Assembly: GCF_037893015.1 (NCBI RefSeq) | Contig: NC_133658.1 | Location: 881,992,893-882,056,892, forward strand | DNA: 64,000 bases | Origin: Macrotis lagotis | Taxonomy: Eukaryota > Chordata > Mammalia > Peramelemorphia > Peramelidae | Direction: 5' to 3' | Shown here: piece after piece, positions 53,255 through 63,545 of the stretch | Numbering within the stretch: position 1 is the first letter of the stretch | Layout of the letters: every line of letters starts with the position of its first letter | Notes under the pieces: generated by a model | Database searches by the model: none | The model's input: the letters and a program-made list of their open reading frames with translations, nothing else | Told to the model about the DNA's origin: nothing | Translations under genes and position numbers: made by a program

Positions 53255-53720
53255 CTCCGAAATCCCTTGCAGATACCTTTGTTCTAAGGTACCTTCCAGT
53301 TCTGATAATCTATATGCTAAGAACACACGCGCATACACACACACACACACACACACTCCTTCTCTGATATTCTATGTTCAAAGTTCCTTCCCAGCTCTAA
53401 CTTTCTCTGTTCTAAGGAGCCTCCAAGCTCTAAATATCTATGTTCTAAAGGTCCTACAGTTCCACAAATCTGTGTTCTAAGGCCCCTCCCCTGCTCTGAC
53501 ATTCTCTGTTCCAAGATTCTCCCAGTTCTGGCATTCTGAGTTCTAAGGTCCTTCACAACTCTTACATTTTGTGTTCTGAAGTCCTCTTTCCCAGCTCTGA
53601 CATTCCGGATTCTAAGGTCCCTCCCAACTCTTACATTTTGTGTTCTAAGGTTCCCTCAGTGCAAACATTCTATGTTGTAAGAGTTCTCTCTTATTTTTCT
53701 GTATTCTGAAGTCCTAGCTA
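53255..53720 (+). repeat. Minisatellite array I, about 13 units, with an internal (CA)n
   Basis: Units run from 'gttctaaggtaccttccagt' (about 53281) to about 53715. Near 53322-53356 the sequence switches to about 13 CA units, then resumes mid-unit with 'tctgatattctatgttcaaa', so a microsatellite has arisen or landed inside the array. Confidence 0.9.
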
Positions 53721-54229
53721 GTTTGAACATTCCAGAGAACTTGAAACTAGAAAACTTAAGAGAAATTAGAACTTTGAGAGAGTTTAGTATCTAGAGGGTC
53801 TAGTATTCTAAGGATTCCACAGAGCTTGGGACTAGAAGCCATCAGTTAGACTTATCCAGAAGTGATGAGGGCTGCTTCAGGAGGTGGAAGGTGGTCCCTT
53901 ATCAGAGGTTTCCACTGAAAGGCTGGATGATTGTATCCTAGCTTACAGCAGGGGATTCTTTTCCAGAACTGGGTTAGACTAGAAGACTTCCCAGGTCTCA
54001 TCCATATCTAGGTTTTACTGATTCAGATTCTCTCCTTTTCAACCCTGCCATTTGGAGATCCCATGATCTCATTCAGCCTTCTCCTAGTTTTGACATTTAG
54101 TATGTGAACAACAACCCTAGGAAGAGAGTTGACCTTGAGACATTCAGTTCAAGTCATCTCCAAACTCCCAGACCCTGCTCTCCCTCACCAGCAGCAGTTA
54201 GTAAAACCAAATGTCTCAGGAGATACAAC

Positions 54230-54705
54230 CTGTGTCCAAAGGCACATTACACCTGTCTCCTCCTCTTTCCAGTCTTATTCCTTCCATCCCTCTCTCTCCC
54301 CCCCACCCCACCCTATTCCCCTGCAAGTCCTCTCTGAGTCAGTGACACCATCCTTCTCCACTATTTCTCTCACAATTCCCTCCCATCTCCTGACTGTAGG
54401 TATTTTCCTGGCTGCCCCCATGTCTAGAACTTTCTCCTCACTTCTTGCCTACTAGCATCCCTACCTTCCTTCAAGTCCCAACTAAAAATCTCATCATTTT
54501 AGGAAGTCTTTCCTAATTCCCCCTAATTCTTGTGCTTCCTCCTTTTCATTATTCCCCATATATGACAGTATATAGTAGCTTGCATGTTTTCTCCTTTCTT
54601 AATCAATCTTTGAGCTCCTTGAAGGCAGACACTTTTGCTCTTTTTTTGTATCCCCAACACCTAGCAGACACAAACTAAGTGCTTAATAGATGTTGACTGA
54701 CATAT
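54230..54705 (+). mobile_element. L2 LINE 3' end
   Basis: 'tccttcaagtcccaactaaa', 'ggaagtctttcctaattccc', 'tttgagctccttgaaggcag', 'tgtatccccaacacctagca' and 'aagtgcttaatagatgttga' give the L2 3' end in full. Coverage before 54460 is weaker. Confidence 0.8.
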
Positions 54706-56159
54706 AATCCATCAGCATACTAGGAAAGTATCATCCAGGAATACCAGGGAGAAGGCAGAGTCAGAGCTAGCAATTTTGCCATCTAGGGCAAGCACCTTGA
54801 AATTTGCCCAAGGAAGTGGGAGAGGGGGTGGGGGGAGACTAGGACCATAAAGTTGCATTATTAAGAGATGCTTCTAGGTAGGACATGAGCCTATAGGAAG
54901 GAGACTGAAGACTCTGGGGTGTTAACCCTTTGGGTGGAAAGTCAGGACCCCTTGGGAAGGAAGAATGGGGAAGCTGGTGTGATAGAGAGGGACAGATGCT
55001 TCCTGGGATTCAGGGTAAAGAAACCCATCTAGTACCTTCCTATTTTAATTATTCTTGTTAATTAGGAGCTAAATTGTTTCTTCTTAGCCGAGCCACAGTC
55101 CCTCTGCCCTAGTTAGAGCCCAATTATGACTCTGGGCAAGGCTGGTTTGGTGTTCCTGAGCCTCCTTGGGGTATAGTATCAAATGGATTGGATAATGGTT
55201 CACCACTTCCTGATTTCTATTGCCCGGTAGGGAGAATGAGCATAAAGAACTAAGTTTCCTGACTTGGGTTAACAATTGTGTGCTTACCAGCTCTGTGAGT
55301 GCCCAAACCTTCGATAGGCTTTCTAGAAAACACAGGGAAGACTAACTGGGAAGTCAAGGTTATGGATGATAGAATGAGTACTGACTCTGGAGTCAAAGGT
55401 CCTGTGTTCAAATTCTGCCTTTGAGGCTCAATTCCTGTGATCTTGGAAAAGTCACTTTAACATTCCTAGGACTCAGTTGCCTCATGGTTTGACTGGGCAG
55501 TTTCTGAGACTTCTTCCAGCTCTAAGTCTGTAAACCGATTCCCCTCAAAGTTAAAAACAAGTTCTACAGGCAAGATTGACAGGAAAGCTGCAAGAAGCCT
55601 AATTATTATCTCTCCAGAGTGAAAGAATAAAGCCCTGCCATGGCGGCTGGTCATCTCAGGCTGGTCTTCTACTCGGGGGAGAGGGAGCTATTACATTTGG
55701 GGAACTGTGATTCAACCCTGTGGCTTGTCATGAAAAATTCCTGTGATCATCGAGTTCTCTCAGGTGGCTTCATAAACTCCATCCTCTTCCTATCTTTCCA
55801 TACCTGATCTTTGATCTCAGGAACAGTAGGCAGAAGAACCAATGAGAGGGGAAGGAGAAGGATCAGACAGGTAGGAAAGATCCCCAGCTTACTGATACTG
55901 CTATTTATCTTCTGACCCCAGATCCCTCCCAGACATACCAGGAAAGCCCAAACAGCTATTGCCTGCTGGTTCCATATCAGCCAGAGAGAATGATCAAAGG
56001 GAAAGAGCTGAGAAGAGAAGGAAGAGGCAAGGGAGAAAGTTGGAACCATACATCTGCATGCTAGGAGAGAGAGGAGAAAGGGTTTCCCAGAGTGCCATCA
56101 TTTTGACAGTGTGTGAGAAGAGAGGAGTGCACATCTCCTTCAAGTTAGGAAATAAGACT
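54706..56159. other. No gene seen; one MIR3-like SINE
   Basis: 55350-55530 is a plus-strand MIR3 ('gttcaaattctgcctttgag', tail 'gagacttcttccagctctaa'). 55040-55080 is AT-rich ('tatttttattattcttgtta'-like). Other frames lack domains. Confidence 0.5.
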
Positions 56160-57202
56160 AAGGGTATGATGGGCAGAGTCAGAATGGAAGAGAGGGGAGA
56201 AACAGAGAGTGCTAGTGTGAGGGGAGAGAAAGTCTGGAATTAGCCAGAGAGAGCCAGGGGAGAAAAGAAACCAAGACAGTGAAAGAAAAGACACAGAGTC
56301 AGAGAGAAGGGGAAGAGGAGGAAAGCTCAGAGAAAGAGAGGGACAGTAAAAAGGAAGCACACAAAGTCAGAAAGCGAGAGGAAAGGAGAAAAAAGGGAGA
56401 GAGAGAGAATGGGGAGAGTCAGGAAGTTTGGAGAGACAGAGTCCTAAAAGAAGTGGGGAAAGAGAAATAGGGAGAAAAGAAACAAGAAAAAACTTTAAAA
56501 GCAGGCAAAGTTTCAGAGACAGAAGGTGAGGAAAGGGGAAAAAATGAGTTGGGAAATAAGGGGGTGGGAGGGGGGGAAACCCAGGGGATTGTAAAGAGGA
56601 ATGGAGAGGAGGGATGATGGCAGAGGAATAGGGAGAAAAGTAGGGCAATGGAGTGGAGAGAGAAGAGAGGGGAGGAGAGAGAAAAAACAAAAAGAGGGGA
56701 GGGAGGGAAACAGAGGGAAGGAGAGGAGAGAGAAAAAAGAGATGGGGGAGAGAGGGGGATGGGAGGGGAGAGGAGGGGAGGGGAGAGGAGGAGAAAAAAG
56801 AAACAAAGAGAGGAGGGAGGGGAAGAGAGAAAGGAGAAGAGGCAAGAAAAAGAAACAGAGAGAGAGAAGAGAAAGATAGAAAAAAGGGGGAAGGGAAGAG
56901 AGAGAAGAGAGAGAAAAGACAAGGGGGTTAGGGAAGAGAGGAAGAGAGAGAGGAGAGAGAAATTGAGAGGAGAAAGAAAAAAGACAAGAGAGGAGGAGGA
57001 GAGAGGAAAGAGAAAGACAGAGAGGGAAAGAGGAGAGAAAGAAAAGATACAACAGAGAAAGGGGAGGGAAAGAGAGAGGGAAGAGAGAACAGAGAGGTGA
57101 GAGAGAAAATGAGAGAGAAGAGAGGAGAGAGAAAGAGACAGAAGAGAGAGGGGGAGGAGAGACAGAGTAGAGAGAGATGGAGAGGAGAGAGAAAGGAAGG
57201 AG

Positions 57203-57262
<60 letters not shown>
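56160..57262. repeat. Polypurine (GA-rich) tract of about 1.1 kb
   Basis: Strand-asymmetric DNA, almost all A and G, with dispersed 'gagagag', 'aggggag' and 'gagaaaga' words, ending in a pure (GA)n of about 28 units at 57207-57262. The 284- and 254-codon minus frames are Ser/Leu/Pro artefacts, and the plus frames are Arg/Glu/Lys artefacts. Confidence 0.95.
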
Positions 57263-57266
<4 letters not shown>

Positions 57267-57498
57267 CTGTCATTCATTTCCCTTCATCTCTGTTCATTCT
57301 GGACAAATAGAGCAGAAAAGGCAGCCCAGGGAAGGAAGAAACAGGGCATGAAATTAAGCTTTTGCTCCTTAATGGCTTAGTTGAGCCAAGCGCCTTGCCC
57401 ATGGTTAGAAACCCCAATTCTCCTCCTTGGCCTGAGTTTTGCAGGTGAGATGGAACTATCAGAGTTGGGGAGAAGAGGGGCATCAGCTCAGAAAGGGA

Positions 57499-57499
57499 G

Positions 57500-57527
<28 letters not shown>
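57499..57527. repeat. (CA)n microsatellite
   Basis: About 14 perfect CA units. Confidence 0.97.
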
Positions 57528-57531
<4 letters not shown>

Positions 57532-57829
57532 GACAACTCTTCTGGCCCACTTCCTCTCTACCAGCAGGATTGCCACTGGGGTTCTGAGGAGCCGTCCCTA
57601 GGAAGCAGAGCCTCCCCCCTGGGCTCTCAGTCCCTCTGGGCTAGATCTGCAGAGCATGCTGCTCAGAAGATAGGGGTGGGGGATGGACCATTAAGTCCCT
57701 CCATGCTCGGTAATTGAGTCTTCTGTCAAGTTCCCCTTCTTGCCCCTCCCCTCTCCTTTCCCTGGTCCCCCCTCCGCAGCTCAGGGACTGCTGTGAAGTC
57801 CTCTGGTCCCTGGTAGCTCCAAAGAACCG

Positions 57830-57975
57830 GGGAAGAAACTTTCATTAGACATCAGAGAAAAATCCCCCAGAGTTTAAGGGATTTAGTGAATTAATACAAC
57901 CTGGATTTAGATGATCAAAAGAATCTCTTTGAGGTGGCTGCATTTACAATGGAATCTGGCGGGAAGCTGCCATGC
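57830..57975. promoter_or_regulatory. Candidate conserved non-coding island
   Basis: Repeat-free, with 'agtgaattaatacaacctgg', a TCF/LEF-like 'gatcaaaag' near 57914, and 'gctgcatttacaatggaatc'. Inference from composition. Confidence 0.3.
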
Positions 57976-58009
57976 TGGTCCCTGTTGCCTCCCTCTTTCC
58001 AGTTCAGGC

Positions 58010-58385
58010 ATCTTTATTGGGTCTTAGTAAGCTGGGAGGTTTGATCCGAGGTGGTTTCAGTGTCTGCTGGAGAACAGGTCCAGGCCCCCTGCCTCTGCCC
58101 ACAGGTGCTCAATGCTGCACACTTGTCTCCAGTTGGGAGGTCCAGGGAGGTTCTGTCAGGTTTATTCTGGGCATGTCTGCAGAAGACCAAGAGAAAGATG
58201 GGGCCCACGATGATGAGGGCTTCCATCTCCAACAAGGGCCTGTCAAGGTGCTGTACCTCCTGGAGCACGTCTTTGTGAATGGGGCCATGTATGTGGTGGT
58301 AGTTGGCAGCAGTTGGGAGAGGATCAGTTGGAGGGACTTTGTGTCTCTTACCTGCCTGTGCCTGCCCATCTTGCTGGTCCCCACA
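58010..58385 (-). pseudogene. Possible degraded retrocopy or terminal exon, unidentified
   Basis: On the minus strand an open frame includes 'EMEALIIVGPIFLLVFCRHA', a hydrophobic, membrane-like stretch, and then 'QNKPDRTSLDLPTG'. Its stop codon TAA overlaps an AATAAA polyadenylation signal (58013-58018 on plus as TTTATT). This compact stop-plus-signal layout is seen in short mRNAs. I do not recognise the protein. No A-tail or target duplication follows, and no upstream exon was found. A second minus frame is also open here, so chance is quite possible. Confidence 0.2.
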
Positions 58386-58424
58386 TTATTACCTCACATT
58401 GGAACCCTATTACAGCAACTGTCT

Positions 58425-58600
58425 CCCTGACTCTGGCTTCTTTCTCCCCCACCAACTCACATTGCACATGCAGTGACCACAGCTCTGGTTACATCAAACC
58501 CCATGATCAAAACCTTTCCCTGGCTTCCAATGGCTTGCCAAAGTCCAAACTCCACAGCTTGGCGTTGAAGGCCCTTCTGAGTCTGTCTCCAAGCCATGAA
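58425..58600 (+). mobile_element. L2 LINE fragment
   Basis: 'cttccaatggcttgccaaag' and 'ttggcgttgaaggcccttct' are sense L2 words. A MIR3 follows. Confidence 0.7.
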
Positions 58601-58775
58601 GACAGACTAGAATTAGGAAAGATCTGAATTCAAATCTTACCTTTGATATTTCCTTGCCATGCCACCTTAAGAACCTCAGTTTCCTCGCCTGTAAAATGAA
58701 GAGAGTAGACTAGATGATCTCTAATGTCTCTTCCAGTTCTAACTTGTGACCCTATAATCCTATGACTCCCTCTAT
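58590..58775 (+). repeat. MIR3-like SINE
   Basis: 'cctcagtttcctcgcctgta', 'gatgatctctaatgtctctt', tail 'gaccctataatcctatgact'. Confidence 0.75.
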
Positions 58776-59194
58776 TCCAACCAAACCATCACCTTTCCTG
58801 GCTTGGTATGGTGTTCTCCTGCACATACACGGTGTCTTCCTTGGCATACATTGTGTTGTCCTACACAGTAGATATTCAAAAATGGTAGGTGCTAATGATA
58901 TTCATAAATTAGGGCATTCCAAAGAGAGCTGCCCTGTTTTTGCCCCTGGCTCCTTCTTCAGCCTCCTTTTGAAAGTTATAACCTCAACAGAGCTGTTGTC
59001 TCATCTACCCAGGAAGTATTATGGCATTTCTTACCAGTCCTATGCAAAGAATAAGAAAATGCTTTTCTAGGTACATCTCAAGGTATAAACCATGCTTAGA
59101 GACTGGAATTGTGGTTTTAATGGTAGAGGTAAATATAATGAGAAGACTCCCACCAACCAATATAGGTTGGCACCTGCTCCAAAATGTCCTTAGC

Positions 59195-59374
59195 ATTGAA
59201 AAGTTAAGGGATTTGCCTAGTGTCACAAACTATACATATACATATATATATATATATATCAGAGGTGAGAAAATTAGATAGAGATAGAGATAGAGAGAGA
59301 GACAGAGATAGAGAGAGAGAGACAGATAGAGAGAGAGAGATAGATTTTATAACTATATATGTGTGTGTCTAGTG

Positions 59375-59416
<42 letters not shown>

Positions 59417-59509
59417 CAGAGGTGAGAAACTATAGATATATAGTAATACATACTTACTATATGTGTGTGCCTAGTGGCACAAACTATAAATATATATCAG
59501 AGGTGAGAA

Positions 59510-59581
<72 letters not shown>

Positions 59582-59960
59582 TACACATATATAACTATGT
59601 ACCTAGTGTCACAAACTATATATGTGTATGTGTATTGTATGTTATGTTATGTGTATATGTATATGTATATGTGTATATTAGTGTGTATATTAGTGTGTAT
59701 ATTAGAGGTGAGAACTATCCCCCAAGTAGCATATCTGATATATATTATAAACACACATACACATATATATCCACACATATATTTATACAGATATCCATAC
59801 ATATGTAGATATATTGAAGGTGTATGTGTATATGTGTGCACATATATGTGTGTGTGAATATATATGTATATGATAAAACATAGAGGTAGTATACTGGGGA
59901 ATATATATATCTCACCCATATTTACATGTATGTATATGTGCACATATGTATACAGCCTAG
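59195..59960. repeat. Complex satellite grown from an internal SINE segment
   Basis: A block of about 100-150 bp recurs four to five times. Each copy starts with a 'cctagtgtcacaaactata'-like word (59217, about 59370, 59470 and 59605) and ends with 'atcagaggtgagaa' (about 59258, 59415, 59497 and 59703). Between and beside these words sit different microsatellites: (TA)n, (GA)n/(GATA)n, (CA)n, (TC)n and (TGTA)n. The words equal the antisense tRNA-like box of a MIR-type SINE ('cctagggtcacacagctagtaagtgtcagaggtgag' in the family, written here as a description). 59160-59220 is the SINE part that leads in. Confidence 0.85.
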
Positions 59961-60089
59961 TTCAAATTTGTCTAGAATAAGAACTCTCTTTTCTGGATCT
60001 ACCAACTCTCTCTACCTCTACTTCCTTTTCCCTCCCCCCCAAAACCCCTAGCACCCCAGAACTTATTCACCTATCTGGAATCACAATGC

Positions 60090-60190
60090 CCATAAAATTA
60101 AAACTGGAAAGAACCTTAAATCATCTAGTTCAAACCTCTCCTTGTCCAGATGAGGAAACTGAGACAGGGAAGGAGGAGTTATTTGCTTAA
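60090..60190 (-). repeat. MIR3-like SINE fragment (antisense)
   Basis: 'aaatcatctagttcaaacct', 'gatgaggaaactgagacagg'. Confidence 0.65.
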
Positions 60191-60202
60191 GAGAAGTGTT
60201 TG

Positions 60203-60299
60203 CGGTCTCAGAAACTTAATAATTACCTAGCTGTGTGGCCTTGGGCAGGCCACTTAACCCCATTTGCCTTACAAAAACCAAAAGAGAGAGAGAGAGAGA
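60203..60299 (+). repeat. WSINE1-type SINE, 5'-truncated, with (GA)n tail
   Basis: Only the 3' two-thirds is present ('taataattacctagctgtgt', 'ccccatttgccttacaaaaa'). Exact 12-bp duplications 'gagaagtgtttg' at 60191-60202 and 60300-60311 show that the truncation happened at insertion. The tail is (GA)n, not A-rich. Confidence 0.92.
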
Positions 60300-60311
60300 G
60301 AGAAGTGTTTG

Positions 60312-60899
60312 TATTTTCTTTCTAAGTACGGACCACACGTTCTTGCCCAATTGAATACGTAACTCCTTAATGCACTGAAAGAGCCCTCAATTCAGTCTGA
60401 TTTCTCCATTTCTTCTTTTCAAACTCACAATGGTTGAACTGCCCCCAGTGTTAACTATGCTCTAATCCCAGCCTCCATCTCTCACCAAATCTGCCTGACC
60501 TCTTCTCACCTCCAGCTTCCCCACCTATCACATCCCCCTCCTCTCTCTGACTCATCTTGCTTTCTTTCGCTCACTCTTCTCTGTTCTTCCCTCCCTCAGA
60601 TGCCTGGGTCCAAAGCTTTTCATCTATTATGCAGCTTCCTCCCAGTAACTCTCCGGTTTGTTCACTTGCCCATTAAAAATGCACGTTCACAAACATCTTC
60701 ATTTACATGAGAAGAATCACCTTCTGGCCACACTTCTGAAGAGGTTCTACCAGGGACCTTGACCCTATTGGAAAGGGAAGAGAATTCTCATCTACTGAAG
60801 AAGAAAGGAGGAGAAAGTATTTGAGAATTATCTTAGTAGTGTCATTCAGAGAGTAGATAGATTGACAGGTTAGGACCCAGGAAGTTCCAGTTAGAAATC
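60312..60899. other. No gene seen
   Basis: 60380-60700 is pyrimidine-rich and repeat-free. 60660-60715 ('gcccattaaaaatgcacgtt') could be regulatory, but evidence is thin. Confidence 0.4.
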
Positions 60900-61025
60900 T
60901 CACTTCAGAGACTCAGTCCCTGAGCAAATCATTTTGCCTCTGTGTGCCTCAGTTTCTTTATCTGTAAAATGAAAGAATCAGATTCAGTGGCCTCAAAATT
61001 GTCAACCAGTTCTAAATCAGTAAGC
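60900..61025 (+). repeat. MIR3-like SINE
   Basis: 'tgcctcagtttctttatctg', then a single tail 'gtggcctcaaaattgtcaac'. Confidence 0.6.
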
Positions 61026-61369
61026 CTAAGAACAGCAGGTGAACCCTTTTATAGGTTGAGGGGAGAGGGAGGTTGGGTAAAGTTCACAGGGAGAGTCATT
61101 CTCTGAGGATAATGAAAGTGATAGGATGTGGAAATCATGAGAACACAATTCATCAGAATGTGAGCCAGAGCCTGGCATCTTATAAGAAGGACTTTTAAAA
61201 TGCTTTTTTCATTTATTCATTCATGAGAGCCCCTTAAGGTCCCTAAAGATCAAAACACATCTTGGTCACACAAAAAAACCTAGTCAATCTTGTAATCAAA
61301 AGAGTGAATGCCAAAATTCAGCTATACCTACCCAAGAATACTGAAGGGGAAAAAATCCCAACTTCACAG
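61026..61369. other. No gene or element recognised
   Basis: Unique-looking AT-rich DNA with no notable structure. Confidence 0.5.
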
Positions 61370-61460
61370 AGTTTGTAAGTCTTGAGACAGTATTTGAACT
61401 CAGATCTTCCTGATTCTTGGTCCAAAAACTCTAGCCACTGTCCCATCTAGCTGCTTGATA
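61370..61460 (-). repeat. MAR1-type SINE head (antisense)
   Basis: 'gtatttgaactcagatcttc', 'ctagccactgtcccatctag'. Confidence 0.7.
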
Positions 61461-61479
61461 ACTGGGAAATAAGGGGAAG

Positions 61480-61950
61480 TCTCTTGTCGAAAGGAGCATA
61501 TTAGCTGAATCTTGAAGCCAACTAAGAATTCCAAGAGGTTGAGTTAGAACTGTTGGGAAAGATAATATTCATAAATGAATCTGGTGGCAAACAAATGACA
61601 GCAATAAGAATAAGGCTGTGATTTTTGTTTTGTTTTGGGGATCAGATTATGTGGGGTTCCAAGGCCAAATGGAGAGATTTGTATTTTATACTATAGATGA
61701 CAGGAAGCAAGGAAGCTTTCTGAATCAGTAACATGGTCATCTATCTGCTAATTTAGAAATATCACTGTGACCTCTGTATGGAGGATGGAATATGGAAATA
61801 GGGCAGTCGATTAGGAAATCATTGCAATAGTCAATTGCAGTAGTTCAGATGTTGAGGTCCTGGACTGGAGTGAGGGCTATGTTGGCAGAGAGGAGGATCA
61901 TTTGAGACATGTAAAGAAGGAAATGTCTAATGGGATATGTGGGGTGAGGA
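61480..61950 (-). mobile_element. L2 LINE fragment (antisense)
   Basis: 'gctgaatcttgaagccaact', 'ggtcatctatctgctaattt', 'aggaaatcattgcaatagtc', 'ctggactggagtgagggcta'. Confidence 0.7.
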
Positions 61951-61969
61951 AGAACGAGGAAGCCACAAG

Positions 61970-62130
61970 GCTGAGTGCTGTGTGGCTCTGGGCAAATCAC
62001 TTCGACACCTTCTGCCTCATATTTAAAATGGGTATTTTATTGGCACCTATCTCCTAAGATTATTGTGATAATCAAGAGAGATTATAATTGTAAAATACTT
62101 TGCAAACCTTAAGGTACTAATAATTATTCT
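61970..62130 (+). repeat. MIR-like SINE
   Basis: 'gtgtggctctgggcaaatca' and 'aatactttgcaaaccttaag'. Confidence 0.7.
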
Positions 62131-62134
62131 TTTT

Positions 62135-62235
62135 CCTGACAGTAACACATAATTTTTTGTACTTAATAGTATTTTCCCCAATTTACATGTAAAGATAGTT
62201 CTCAACATTCATTTTTGGAATCATGGTTCTTGATA
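62135..62235 (-). mobile_element. L1 3' end fragment (antisense)
   Basis: 'tccccaatttacatgtaaag', 'atagttctcaacattcattt' match the antisense L1 3' end. Confidence 0.65.
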
Positions 62236-62274
62236 GACACCAGAGTTGTGACCTTCTCTGGATAGTGACTTGAT

Positions 62275-62430
62275 ATTCACCTCTAGTTCAATCACCTCCT
62301 TTCATAGATGAGACAGAGAAAATTAATGACTCAAGCAAGGTCTCATGACTAGTAAATCTCTAAGGTGGGATTTGAATCCTGGTTGGATCCCCCGATTCTA
62401 AAGCCATTTCTCTTTGCACAGTCGATGCTG
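62275..62430 (-). repeat. MIR3-like SINE (antisense)
   Basis: 'ctagttcaatcacctccttt', 'gtgggatttgaatcctggtt'. Confidence 0.65.
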
Positions 62431-62619
62431 CCTGGTAGAAAAGGAGACCTCTACTAAGCCCCCATTCCTCCTCACTGTATTTATTGCCCTACAAAACTTT
62501 GGCAGGACCCCGGACTCAGAGACTTCGATGGGTATCTCCTGTTTGTCTGCAGGAGAAGAAGGATGAAGAAGGGGAGTTGCAGAGGGGCAGGGGATGTGAA
62601 GAGAATAAACCACCCTTCT

Positions 62620-62760
62620 GAAGGCAAGTCATTTCTCCCTAATTGGTATTTGCATGGCAAATCCCGTGTAAAGATATGATCATTTGCATGTTCTGTGGGT
62701 AATGATATTTGATGTTGTCAACTTATTACAGCCTTAATCTCCACTCAATTTCTTGCCTTC
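62620..62760. promoter_or_regulatory. Candidate regulatory island with two octamer sites
   Basis: Repeat-free. Two exact ATTTGCAT octamers (62648-62655 and 62682-62689) lie 34 bp apart in the same orientation. A third, near-inverted 'atggcaaat' follows the first, and 'ctaattggt' precedes it. These are POU and homeodomain-type sequences; function is an inference. Confidence 0.45.
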
Positions 62761-63330
62761 AAAGCTCCCAATCATTTTAGGACCAAAATAACCACTCTAA
62801 GCAATCTCTTTTTGGGAGCCCCTCCTAGACAAGCAAATACACAGGGATCCCACAGCCTCTTTGCAGAGAACTTTCCTCTGCCTCCAGGCTGTTCAATGTT
62901 CAGAAATAGAAACCCACTGGGATTCAGTCAGAGGACCTCGGTTCAAATCCTAACTCTGTACTTTACAGACTAGGCATCTAGCCTCAGTTTCCTCACCTGT
63001 AAAATTGGACTTATCTTTGGACTCATTGGTTTCCTACTCAATGAAATCAAACAGGGTATATTCGAGTCCCCTGTGATCCTCTAACTGGACATCAAGGATC
63101 TAGATTCACAGCAACCACTCCCCAAATGTAGCTTATATGTATGGAAAGAAAGGACAGAAGGAGCCCTGGATAGGAGTCAGGAGAACAGATATAAACACAT
63201 TTACATAGCTTGGTTCACTTTCCAGAACAGAAATATCTGCTCTACTCCCCACACACCATGGGTCCTAGGCAGGTCCAGGCTGAGTATCAGGCAGATCTGA
63301 GTTCCCCTCCTCCCTTTAATATGTCCTACT
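62761..63330. other. No gene seen; one MIR3-like SINE
   Basis: 62910-63080 is a plus MIR3 ('ctcggttcaaatcctaactc', 'cctcagtttcctcacctgta'). The rest is unique-looking. Confidence 0.5.
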
Positions 63331-63545
63331 TATAGGGCCATGGGGCAAAGCATCATTTTTATGGACCTCAGTTTCTTCATCCGTAAAGTGGAAACCATAA
63401 TACATAAACTGCCTTATCTAACACTGTTCTTGAAAGAATGATTTGAGATAATGGATATAGAGTGCTTTGTAAACTTTAAAGCAACATATCACATTTTACA
63501 GATGAGCCAATTCATAGATTAAGGACTAGAAAAATGAGGTAACAT
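63331..63545 (+). repeat. MIR-like SINE fragments
   Basis: 'gacctcagtttcttcatccg', 'gtgctttgtaaactttaaag', and a short antisense piece 'cacattttacagatgagcca' at the end. Confidence 0.65.

Noticed and set aside
17262-53715. CRISPR-like array of about 33-bp repeats
   Set aside because: The units are directly tandem without spacers, diverge among themselves, and lie in marsupial-type SINE DNA.
56419-57277. Minus-strand frames of 254 and 284 codons
   Set aside because: Ser/Leu/Pro translations of the polypurine tract, open in more than one phase at once.
57972-58430. 152-codon plus-strand frame
   Set aside because: No domain. It overlaps the minus-strand candidate and runs into an L2 word at its end.
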